Source: Bog-473 sp963783245 (lineage in GTDB: Bacteria; Actinomycetota; Acidimicrobiia; Acidimicrobiales; RAAP-2). Taken from it: 64,000 nucleotides of DNA. Within the stretch, counting starts at the first letter, position 1; the number at the start of each line of letters is the position of its first letter. The notes below the pieces were generated by a model. That model saw only the letters and a list, made by a program, of their open reading frames with translations, searched no databases and was not told the origin of the DNA. The translations under genes and the position numbers were made by a program. Shown here piece after piece: positions 35,373-43,361 of the stretch. The stretch is from NCBI GenBank assembly GCA_963783245.1, contig CAWAMS010000002.1:558001-622000 (forward strand), written 5' to 3'.

Positions 35373-36656
35373 ATGAGCGACATCGCGGTCGAGGTCAAGG
35401 ACGTCTCGAAACGGTTCCGCCTGGCCCACGGGCGCTACAACTCCTTGAAGGAACGGATCATCCACGGTGGGCGCACCCCGACGGAGGATTTCTGGGCCCT
35501 CAAGAACGTCGGGTTGCAGGTGCGCGAAGGGGAGACGGTCGGGATCCTCGGCCGCAACGGGTCAGGCAAATCGACGTTGCTCAAGTGCATCTGCGGGGTG
35601 CTCCAGCCGACCTCGGGTGAGGTCGTCGTCCGGGGCAAGTTGGCCGGGCTCCTCGAGTTGGGCGCCGGCTTCCAGCAGGACCTGACCGGACGGGAGAACA
35701 TCTACCTCAACGGATCGCTCCTCGGCATGTCCAAGAAGGAAGTGGACCGCGTCTTCGATGCGATCGTCGACTTCTCCGAGCTGGAGGCGTTCATCGATGG
35801 CGCGGTGAAGTTCTATTCCTCGGGCATGTACGTGCGGCTCGGCTTTGCCGTGGCGGTCAATGTCGACCCCGACATCCTGGTGATCGACGAGGTTCTGGCC
35901 GTGGGCGATGAGCGTTTTCAGCGCAAGTGCATCGACCGGGTGAAGGCCTTCCAAAAAGAGGGCCGGACCATCCTTCTGGTCACGCACTCACCCGACCAGG
36001 TGCGTTCGATCTGCGACAGGGCCATCGTGCTCAGCCACGGCGACGTCGTCAGCGAAGCACTCCCGGGCGAAGCGGTGCGCGTCTTTCGCGAGGGACTTCT
36101 GGAAGAAGCGGGCAAGCTGGTCGTGTCCGAGGAGCGCCGCGAGGCGCAGCCGATCAAGGTGACGCTGGGTCCCGACAGCGAGCATCCGGTGCGGATCACC
36201 TATGCGATCCACTCGTACCCGAAGTCGGAAGGGGCGGCCTACCTCTCGACGGGCGAACCGCTGATCATCGGCGTGGCCTATCACGCCTCGATCGCCACCG
36301 AAGACGTCGTGTTCTCCCTGGAGCTGCGCGACGCGGACGGCAACTGCTTCATGAGGACCGACAGCGAAATTCTGGGCGAACGCTTCGATCTTGCGGTCGG
36401 GCCCGGGCTGGTCAATTTCGATCTGGACGAGATCCCGTTGCTCGATGGCAAGTTCTCCTTCTCGGTGGGCATTCTCAGCAAGGGCGGCGTGCTCTTCGAT
36501 TGGCGTGAGCCCGCCGGGTTTTTCGACGTCATGTGCCCCACCAAGGCGACGGGCTTCATCACCATGCCGGTGCGGGCGGTGTTGGGGCCGCCCCAACGTG
36601 AAGGGCTCGCCATGATGGCGCCAGAAGAGCTGGCGCATCTCGAACCGCAGGCATGA
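35373..36656 (+). CDS. wzt: ABC polysaccharide exporter ATPase with C-terminal glycan-binding extension (Wzt type)
   Basis: 427 residues. VKDVSKRFRLAHGRYNSLKERI, Walker A GRNGSGKST (60-68), the family-specific LLELGAGFQQDLTGRENIYLNG, signature YSSGMYVRLGFAVAV and Walker B ILVIDEVLAVGD identify the TagH/Wzt ATPase. From about residue 250 there is an extra domain (LSTGEPLIIGVAYHA ... FSVGILSKGGVLFDWREPAGFFDV) as in Wzt proteins, whose C-terminal beta-sandwich recognises the capped non-reducing end of the glycan. This implies chain capping before export. It overlaps the next gene by 4 nt (ATGA). Confidence 0.92.
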   Translation: MSDIAVEVKDVSKRFRLAHGRYNSLKERIIHGGRTPTEDFWALKNVGLQVREGETVGILGRNGSGKSTLLKCICGVLQPTSGEVVVRGKLAGLLELGAGFQQDLTGRENIYLNGSLLGMSKKEVDRVFDAIVDFSELEAFIDGAVKFYSSGMYVRLGFAVAVNVDPDILVIDEVLAVGDERFQRKCIDRVKAFQKEGRTILLVTHSPDQVRSICDRAIVLSHGDVVSEALPGEAVRVFREGLLEEAGKLVVSEERREAQPIKVTLGPDSEHPVRITYAIHSYPKSEGAAYLSTGEPLIIGVAYHASIATEDVVFSLELRDADGNCFMRTDSEILGERFDLAVGPGLVNFDLDEIPLLDGKFSFSVGILSKGGVLFDWREPAGFFDVMCPTKATGFITMPVRAVLGPPQREGLAMMAPEELAHLEPQA

Positions 36657-37651
36657 GCGAGGTGGCGCAGGACCCACAGGCCTACGTGGCGCAGGTCATG
36701 GCGGAGATCGAAGAGGAGGTTCGCCTCCGCCGCACCTCCGGTGATCTCCCACCCAAACTCGAACGCGAACTCGACGAGCTCTTCCTCGCCCACTCGCCGG
36801 TCGCCGGGCGCGGGGGGGACCTCACCGAGGCCCTGCGCATGGTCGACGCGGCGACCTTCGTGGACCCGGTGGTGCCGATCGACTCCCAGCGGGCCGCCGG
36901 AGCGGTGGTCAAGAAGGGCATGCGCACCGTTCTCCTCTGGTACGTGGGGTGGATCACGCATCAGATCAGCCAGTTCGCCTCGGCCGTGAGCAGGACCCTC
37001 CATATCGTCGAGGTCCGGTTGAGGGAGCTCGAGCGCAAGGTGGAGGTCCAACGCGTCCCGAGCGCCGGCGTGCTCGAGGTTCCGGCGCTGCACGGTCCCG
37101 GGGCATGGTGGGTCCCGGCCGCCGTCGCCGTGGTGAAGCCGGTGCGCGGCCGGATTCTCCATGCCGCCAGTGGTGACGGCTGGCTGGTGCAGAAGATCAT
37201 CGCGGCAGGCGGCGATGCGTACGGCGTCGATCCCCGGACCACGCTCGTCGAACAGGGTGTGCGCACGGTGTCGGATCTGCGGGGCGAAGACCTGGCGGAC
37301 CACCTCCGGGCCGTGGCTCCGGCGGGCCTCGGGGCCATTGTGCTGAGCGGGGTCGTGGACGGCATGGCGAGCGGCGAGCGGACCCAGCTCCTCGAATTGA
37401 TCGCCAGGGCGCTGGCGCCCGGCGGCGTGCTGGTGGTGCACTCGCTCAGCCGCGCGTCGTGGGACAGCGAGGACGCACCCTACGAGGCCGATCTGGCGCC
37501 GGGTCGACCGCTCCGGATGGACACGTGGCGCCAGCTGCTCGCGCACAGCGGGTACGACGCCACGGTGGCGGACGGGCCCGGTGCGGCCGACTATCTGGTG
37601 ACCGCAGTCAGGGCCACCGTTCCCCCGCCTGAGCCGACTCCGGCTCGGTGA
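36653..37651 (+). CDS. methyltransferase-fold protein with helical N-terminus, copy 1 (glycan cluster)
   Basis: 332 residues. The N-terminal 120 are helical with VLLWYVGWITHQISQFASAVSRTLHIVEVRLRELERKVE, a membrane-proximal/coiled-coil stretch like those in glycan-cluster methyltransferases of the WbdD type. Residues 165-330 form a Rossmann methyltransferase: GRILHAASGDGWLVQKI as a weakened motif I, AYGVDPR, and AIVLSGVVDGMASGERTQLLELIARALAPGGVLVVHS. Motif I lacks the normal acidic-GxGxG, so activity is uncertain. Possible chain terminator or length regulator. Overlaps both neighbours by 4 nt; paralogue at 40041. Confidence 0.72.
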   Translation: MSEVAQDPQAYVAQVMAEIEEEVRLRRTSGDLPPKLERELDELFLAHSPVAGRGGDLTEALRMVDAATFVDPVVPIDSQRAAGAVVKKGMRTVLLWYVGWITHQISQFASAVSRTLHIVEVRLRELERKVEVQRVPSAGVLEVPALHGPGAWWVPAAVAVVKPVRGRILHAASGDGWLVQKIIAAGGDAYGVDPRTTLVEQGVRTVSDLRGEDLADHLRAVAPAGLGAIVLSGVVDGMASGERTQLLELIARALAPGGVLVVHSLSRASWDSEDAPYEADLAPGRPLRMDTWRQLLAHSGYDATVADGPGAADYLVTAVRATVPPPEPTPAR

Positions 37652-38769
37652 GCACCGCCGGGCCGCAGGGTCCGCCGGTGGCCGTCCATCAGTTCGTGCC
37701 GACGCTCAACCCGCACGACGCCACCGGGACGCACACCCTCTTGCTGCGCGACATCCTGCGTGGCGCCGGATGGCGGTCGGAGATCTTCGCCGAGGCAATT
37801 CACGACGACCTGGCGGCCGAGGCCTACAAGCACTGGATGTACCCCGAGCACGCGGCCACAGGTGACGTGCACATCTACCAGTTCTCCACGTCGTCGGCGG
37901 TGGCCGGCTTCCTGGCCGAGCGTTCCGAGCCCCTCATCGTCGACTTTCACAACTTCACCGCGCCCGAGCTCTTCGCCGGATGGGAGCCCCGGACGCAAGC
38001 GCGTTGCGCCCTGGCGCACGACGAGCTCGTCCTGTTGGGCCAGCGGGCGGAGCTGGGGTTGGCCGACAGCCGTTTCAACGAGCTCGACCTGCGCCGCGCC
38101 GGGTACCGGCGGACATCCGTGCTCCCGGTCCTGGTGGATTACCAACGGGTGGGCTCCGACGCACCGTCGGACGGCCGGGTGGCGGCGGAGCTCGCCTCGT
38201 TGAAGGAGAGTGGCGGGACCGACGTCCTCTTCGTCGGACGGATCGTCCCGTCGAAGCAGCAGCACGAGTTGGTCAAGGCCCTCTGGGCCTACCGCCGCCT
38301 CTACGATCCCTCGGCGCGCCTGCACCTGGTCGGGGGCACGTCGAGCTTCGCCTATCTCAAGGCGCTGCGCGGCTTCATCCACGATCTGGGCCTGGCCGAC
38401 GCCGTGCGTCTGGCGGGTGAGGTCTCCGACGCGGCGCTGCGGGCCTACTTCAACGCTGCCGACATCTATCTCTCCCTCTCGGTCCACGAGGGTTTCGGGG
38501 TGCCGCTGATCGAGGCCATGGCGGCCGGCGTCCCTGTCGTCGCCCGCGGTGTCGGCGCGGTGGCCGAGACGGTCGGTGAGGGAGCCCTTCTTCTGGCGGC
38601 GGACGACCCGTCCTACGTCGCTGCCGCGATCCGGCGTGTCTGCACGGACGTCGCCCTGCGGCGACAGTTGATCGACGCCGGCCGCAGACGCGTGCCGATG
38701 CTGTCCATCGATGCAGTCGCGCCACAGGTGGTGGCAGCCGTCGCGACCGTGGCGGGACCGCCCCGATGA
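37648..38769 (+). CDS. GT4-family glycosyltransferase, copy A
   Basis: 373 residues, GTG start overlapping the previous stop (GTGA). The N-terminal domain opens AVHQFVPTLNPHDATGTHTLLLRDIL, with IYQFSTSSAVAGFLAER and FHNFTAPELFAGW. The GT-B C-terminal domain has DVLFVGRIVPSKQQHELVKAL, a donor loop and HEGFGVPLIEAMAAGVPVVA with the EX7E catalytic pair. It transfers a sugar from a nucleotide sugar to a lipid-linked acceptor on the inner face of the membrane. Related to the transferases at 41104 and 42187. Confidence 0.9.
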   Translation: MSTAGPQGPPVAVHQFVPTLNPHDATGTHTLLLRDILRGAGWRSEIFAEAIHDDLAAEAYKHWMYPEHAATGDVHIYQFSTSSAVAGFLAERSEPLIVDFHNFTAPELFAGWEPRTQARCALAHDELVLLGQRAELGLADSRFNELDLRRAGYRRTSVLPVLVDYQRVGSDAPSDGRVAAELASLKESGGTDVLFVGRIVPSKQQHELVKALWAYRRLYDPSARLHLVGGTSSFAYLKALRGFIHDLGLADAVRLAGEVSDAALRAYFNAADIYLSLSVHEGFGVPLIEAMAAGVPVVARGVGAVAETVGEGALLLAADDPSYVAAAIRRVCTDVALRRQLIDAGRRRVPMLSIDAVAPQVVAAVATVAGPPR

Positions 38770-39965
38770 AGGTCGCATTCGTGACGCCGCGGTACGGGCC
38801 CCAGGTCATGGGGGGCGCCGAGACGGCGGCCCGCCAGCTGGCTGAGCACCTGGTCGCGGAGACGGCATGGGAGGCCGAGGCATATTCCACGTGTGCACTC
38901 GACCCCCACACGTGGGCCGACGAGCTCGAGCCCGGCGATTCGGTGATCAACGGGGTGCCCGTGCACCGATTCGTTTCGGCTCACGGGCGGGTACCCGACT
39001 TCTACGGCCTCGATGGACGCGTCCGCTTGGCGCCGCAGCTGGCCACCAGGGACGAAGGTCGCCGGTGGGTCGACTACAACGGGCCGGTCTCGCCCCATCT
39101 CATCGCCGCCGTGTGTGCCGCCGACGCCGACGTCGTGGCCTTCTACCCCTACCTCTACCATCCGACCGTCGCCGCCATCGGGCTCGTGCCGATGCCGGCT
39201 GTCCTCCACCCCGCGGCGCACGACGAGCCCGCCCTCTATCTCCCGGTGTTCCGCGGGACCTTCGGCGACGCCGATGCGTTCTGCTTCCACACCGCAGCCG
39301 AGCGCCTGCTGGTCGAGCGGACGTACCCGGTGGCGGAAAAGCCCCAGATCGTGCTCGGACTGGGTGTGGGCGAGTCAGCGGGTGTGGGGCGTCCCGGGAG
39401 CGAGATCCTCGCCATCGGCGACCGGCCCTACCTCGTCAGTGTGGGCCGGGTGGACGAGCACAAGGGCTCCAAGATGCTGGCCGAGTTCTTCGCCGCGTAC
39501 AAGGAGCGGCACCCCGGGCCACTGGCACTGGCCCTGGTCGGTCCCATTTCGGTCGAGCTCGATCCACATCCCGACATCGTGGTCACCGGGGCGGTGGAGG
39601 AGGCCGACAAGTGGGACATCGTCAAGGACGCGCTGATCGCCGTGTCCCCCTCGGCCCTCGAGTCGTTCTCGCTGGTCGTCCTCGAGGCGTGGGTGGACCG
39701 GGTGCCGGTCGTGGTCAACGGGACCTGTGGTCCCACGCGTGAGCACTGTGAGCGCTCGGGAGGCGGGCTGTGGTTCACCTCGTACCCCGAGTTCGAGGCG
39801 ACGCTCGACCGCCTCCTCGCCGATGCCGGCCTACGGGCCACTCTGGGGGCGAACGGGCGGGCGTACGTCGACCGCTTCTACCAGTGGCCCGTGCTCATCG
39901 CCCGCTACGCCGCGTTCCTCGAGGGCGTGGTGGCGCGTGGGCGGGGCACCCCGGGCCTGCTCTGA
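38766..39965 (+). CDS. GT4-family glycosyltransferase, copy B
   Basis: 399 residues, ATG overlapping the previous stop (ATGA). It begins KVAFVTPRYGPQVMGGAETAARQLAEHL, the classic GT4 phosphate-binding entry. Later come YLVSVGRVDEHKGSKMLAEFF and SPSALESFSLVVLEAWVDRVPVVV, where the EX7E pair is the Glu of LES and LEA. It is more like mannosyl/glucosyl GT4 enzymes than copy A. Acceptor and sugar unknown. It closes the tightly overlapping run of the cluster. Confidence 0.9.
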   Translation: MKVAFVTPRYGPQVMGGAETAARQLAEHLVAETAWEAEAYSTCALDPHTWADELEPGDSVINGVPVHRFVSAHGRVPDFYGLDGRVRLAPQLATRDEGRRWVDYNGPVSPHLIAAVCAADADVVAFYPYLYHPTVAAIGLVPMPAVLHPAAHDEPALYLPVFRGTFGDADAFCFHTAAERLLVERTYPVAEKPQIVLGLGVGESAGVGRPGSEILAIGDRPYLVSVGRVDEHKGSKMLAEFFAAYKERHPGPLALALVGPISVELDPHPDIVVTGAVEEADKWDIVKDALIAVSPSALESFSLVVLEAWVDRVPVVVNGTCGPTREHCERSGGGLWFTSYPEFEATLDRLLADAGLRATLGANGRAYVDRFYQWPVLIARYAAFLEGVVARGRGTPGLL

Positions 39966-40040
39966 GGCGGTCCTCAATGCGGTGTGTCGCATTCGCCGAA
40001 CATCCCCAGGTGGAAGGCATGACGGGTAGCATCGGTCGCC

Positions 40041-41072
40041 GTGCCTGCCCAACCTCCGTCGCCGGACCCTTCCGGCGCTGAGGCCCCGGGCGACGGGGTG
40101 ACCGGCGAGAGCCGTGCGGCCGCGGTCGACGCGCTCCACGCCGCCTTCAACCGCCTGCGGCCGCAGGGGAGCGACGCCTGGAATTTCCTGGGTGCCTTCA
40201 CCCACCTCGGAGACCGCTACGGCCCCTACTCGCCGGGCGCCTCAGAGCTGTCGCGAGAGATGGAGGCGACCGATCCGGGCCCAACCGGTCGGCCCGGGAC
40301 CTGGAAGCAGCGGATCGCCGCCCGGGCCGGGTTGGCCGGCGCGGGCGAGAACCCCGCGGCCGCCTCGGTCGGAGGGGCTGCCCGGGCCCAGACGGAGCTC
40401 GAGCAGGCCATGGCCCAGGTGGTCGAGGCCTTTCGCTTCCTGTCGGCCCGGGTGCGCACCCTGGAGGAGCGCCTGGCCCTCGAGGACCGTCCGATCGAGG
40501 GGGCGGCCTGGCTGGTCCCGGCGCAGGAACTGGGACAGTGGGTCGAACCGGTGGTGGCCCACCTCGCCGGTGCCTCGCCCGCCGGCGACGTGCTCCATGC
40601 CGATTGTGGCGAAGGGCGGCTCCTCGACGCGCTCGAGAACGCCGGGGTCGCGGCGCGTGGTGTCGAGCCCAGGGGAGCGGTCGCCTTGGCGGCGCTCGCG
40701 CGGGGCCGCACGGTCTCGCTCAGTGAAGTGAGTGAGGAATTGGCGGCATGCCCGCCGGCGACCCTCGGCGGACTCGTCCTGAACGGCGTCATCGACCGGC
40801 TCCCGCTGCACGCCCTGGTGGCGCTGTTGGCCCGGGCGCGGAGCGCGCTGCTGCCGGGCGCGCCCGTCGTCGTCGTGGCGAGCGACCCCGAGCTCACCGG
40901 GACATGGGCGGAGGGCGTGGCGCAAGACCTTCTCCGGCCCCGACCGCTGCACGCCCAGACGTGGGAGTTGCTGCTCCAGCGGGCCGGCTTCGTCGCCGTG
41001 GCACCCCTCGAGGGCGGCGGGGCCGCACCGGACGACGCGCGGTTCGCCCTTTGCGCGGCCACCCCCACATGA
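40041..41072 (+). CDS. methyltransferase-fold protein with helical N-terminus, copy 2 (glycan cluster)
   Basis: 343 residues, GTG 40041. Low-complexity N-terminus, then a conserved-looking NRLRPQGSDAWNFLGAFTHLGDRYGPY, a coiled coil (QTELEQAMAQVVEAFRFLSARVRTLEERLALED), and a methyltransferase fold: GDVLHADCGEGRLLDALENAGVAARGVEPRG with a near-normal SAM motif, then LGGLVLNGVIDRLPLHALVALLARARSALLPGAPVVVV. It is the partner paralogue of the protein at 36653 and again precedes a GT4 gene by 31 nt. Coiled-coil plus methyltransferase recalls the WbdD ruler architecture. Confidence 0.72.
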   Translation: MPAQPPSPDPSGAEAPGDGVTGESRAAAVDALHAAFNRLRPQGSDAWNFLGAFTHLGDRYGPYSPGASELSREMEATDPGPTGRPGTWKQRIAARAGLAGAGENPAAASVGGAARAQTELEQAMAQVVEAFRFLSARVRTLEERLALEDRPIEGAAWLVPAQELGQWVEPVVAHLAGASPAGDVLHADCGEGRLLDALENAGVAARGVEPRGAVALAALARGRTVSLSEVSEELAACPPATLGGLVLNGVIDRLPLHALVALLARARSALLPGAPVVVVASDPELTGTWAEGVAQDLLRPRPLHAQTWELLLQRAGFVAVAPLEGGGAAPDDARFALCAATPT

Positions 41073-41103
41073 GCGCCACGGATCGCCCCGACGCGATGAC
41101 CCC

Positions 41104-42170
41104 ATGAGTGGACTCCACCATTTCGTCCCGATGCTGCACCGCGGCGACGCGGTGGGTCGACACACCATGCGCCTGCGGGATCTGATGGTGGCCCGCGGGA
41201 TCGATTCGCGCATCTACGTGGAACTGGTCGATCCCGAGACCGAGGGCGAGACGCTCCTCGCGTCGTCGTACCCCGAGCACAGCCAGGCGGGGGACGTGCT
41301 CCTCTACCAATTCGCCACGTCGTCCGCCATGGCGGCGTGGCTGGCGGCCCGGCGCGAGACGCTGGTGGTGAACTACCACAACATCACACCGCCCGAGTTG
41401 CTCGCACCGTGGGACAACCACCTCGCCCTGGGCCAACTCCGGGCGCAGGGCGAGCTCGGGCTGCTGGTGCAGCGGGCCGCACTGGCCGTGGCTGATTCGC
41501 ACTACAACAGGGACCACCTCGTTGCGGCCGGATTCAAGGAGACGGCGGTGGTCCCCCCCTCGGCTGCGCTCGGTGCGACCTTCCTCGCCGCCGCCCGTCG
41601 GCCTGCGACGCGGACACCGCACCGAGGGGGGCGCGCTGGCTCTGTGTGGGTCGCCTCGCCCCCAACAAGGCGATTCAGGATGTCGTGACCGCGTTGCTGG
41701 TGGCGCGGTCCACGTCTGATCCCGACGCCACGCTCGAGATCGTCGGCAAGCCGGTCATCGCCTCCTATGCCGGCGCCCTGTACCGGTTCGTGCTCGAGGC
41801 GGGACTACAGGACGCGATCACCTTCCGGGGTCACGCCAGCGATGCCGACCTGGCCGCGGCATATGCCAGGGCTGACGTGCTCGTGGTGGCGTCGGGGCAC
41901 GAGGGCTTCGGGGTGCCGCCGGTCGAGGCGATGTCGGTCGGGTTGCCGATCGTGTATTCCTCCGCCGGCGCCCTGCCCGAAATTGTGGGCGAGGCCGGCG
42001 TCGTGACCGATACGGAGGATCCCTGGGCGCTCGCCGGCACCGTCGCAGAACTGTTGGGCGACCCCACGCGGTGCGCCGCCCTGGCGGCTGCCGGTCGCGC
42101 GCAACTCCAGGCGCTCGACCTGGACACGGCCGGGGATCGGCTGGTCGATCTGGTGTGTGCGTTGCGCTGA
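41104..42170 (+). CDS. GT4-family glycosyltransferase, copy C (one frameshift)
   Basis: The N-terminal frame (ATG 41104) reads LHHFVPMLHRGDAVGRHTMRLRDLM, LLYQFATSSAMAAWLAARRETLVVNYHNITPPELL, then fails within a six-G run near 41628. The next frame resumes ARWLCVGRLAPNKAIQDVVTAL and HEGFGVPPVEAMSVGLPIVYSS, the GT-B C-terminal domain with the EX7E pair. One missing G (or two extra) explains the break. Joined length about 355 residues. Close relative of copies A and D; the conserved front block suggests they use related acceptors. Confidence 0.82.
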
Positions 42171-42186
42171 CGCGTTGCCACCAGGT

Positions 42187-43269
42187 TCAGGACGAGCCGA
42201 TCGCCTCCTGCACGAGCGACACGAAGCGTTTCTGGGAGTCCGCCAGGCTGAACCCGGCGGCGCGGGCGCGTCCCGCCGACGAGAGATGGTGGCGCAGCGT
42301 GGGGTCGGCGATGACCCGGGCGACCGCCGACGCGAAGTGCACCGGCGACTTGTCGGGTAACACCAGGCCGGCGTCGGCGACCGTCTCGGGCACCGCTGTG
42401 ACGCCGTAGGCGACGATCGGGACGCCGTGTCCCATCGCTTCGGCCAGAGGGACGCAGAAGCCTTCGTGGTCCGAGGCACAGACGAACACGTCGGCGGACT
42501 GCAGGTACGCCTCCAATGCAGCCCCGCTGACGGACCCGGCGAAGTTGACGGCCTCGGTCAGTCCCAGCTCGTCGATGAACGCGCGCAACGCCGGCTCGTA
42601 CGTCTCCCCCAATGGGGAGCCCACGAGATGTAGGCGCGCGGCCGGATCGTAAAGGCGTCGGAGCACGGCCAGCATCTTGACGAGGTCGTGCGGCGCCTTG
42701 TGGGGGGAGATCTTGCCGACGAAGAGAAGGTCGGCGCCACCGGTTGCCGCCTTGTGCCGTGCGAGGTCGGCCATCAACGCCGGGTCGGACTCGTCGCTCT
42801 TCTGGTGCATGTCGATGAGGAGCGGCACGACGGCGGTGTCGTCATAGCCGAGGGCGCGCAACTCCGACTCGTTGAAGGCGGAGTCCGCCACGGCAAGACC
42901 ACTCTGCGGGGCCAACCGGGCGAGCTGTGTGCGGCCCAGCGCGACTTCGTAGCCCACATTGGGCTCCCAGTCGCGCAGGAGTGCCGCCGGCGTGATGTTG
43001 TGGTAGTTCACCAGTTTGCGTTCGGGCCGTGCCGCGAGGATGTCGTAGACGGGGCTGCCGATGGAGGACTGGTAGAGCAACCATCGGTCGCGCCCGGCGC
43101 GGCCGAGCTCGGTGACCGGCCGTCCCTCGTGCCGCACGTCGGGCGTGAAGCTCCCGTAGAAGATGTCCGAGTCGATGCCGACCCCGCGCAATCCGTCGCG
43201 CAGGTTGATGGTGTGCACGCCGATGGCGTCACGACTGGCCAGCGAGGGAATGACCTGGTCAACACGCAC
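42187..43269 (-). CDS. GT4-family glycosyltransferase, copy D
   Basis: 360 residues from GTG 43269 (the residue before RVDQVIPSLASRDAIGVHTINLRDGL). WLLYQSSIGSPVYDILAARPERKLVNYHNITPAALLRDWEP and the later DLLFVGKISPHKAPHDLVKML and HEGFCVPLAEAMGHGVPIVAYG mirror copies A and C. It is convergent with copy C, so part of the cluster has been inverted or is separately controlled. Function: sugar transfer in assembly of the exported glycan. Confidence 0.9.
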   Translation of the reverse strand: MRVDQVIPSLASRDAIGVHTINLRDGLRGVGIDSDIFYGSFTPDVRHEGRPVTELGRAGRDRWLLYQSSIGSPVYDILAARPERKLVNYHNITPAALLRDWEPNVGYEVALGRTQLARLAPQSGLAVADSAFNESELRALGYDDTAVVPLLIDMHQKSDESDPALMADLARHKAATGGADLLFVGKISPHKAPHDLVKMLAVLRRLYDPAARLHLVGSPLGETYEPALRAFIDELGLTEAVNFAGSVSGAALEAYLQSADVFVCASDHEGFCVPLAEAMGHGVPIVAYGVTAVPETVADAGLVLPDKSPVHFASAVARVIADPTLRHHLSSAGRARAAGFSLADSQKRFVSLVQEAIGSS

Positions 43270-43361
43270 GGGCGTGCAGTGTATCGGCGTGTCGACGCCA
43301 CCCCGGTTCCCCCAGGTGGCAGCTCCGCACCAGGTCGCCCCGCTAAGGTTTGCGCATTGTG

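Noticed and set aside
34482..35465. 327-residue minus-strand frame across the Wzm gene
   Set aside because: It is extremely rich in Asp/Glu/His/Gln/Arg, typical for the complement of a membrane protein gene in high-GC DNA.
36281..37546. 421-residue minus-strand frame across Wzt and the methyltransferase gene
   Set aside because: Same composition bias, crossing two real genes that overlap by ATGA.
41628..41650. programmed frameshift in the GT4 gene
   Set aside because: The shift lies in a plain G run with no slippery heptamer plus pseudoknot, and homologues at 37648 and 42187 are encoded in one frame.
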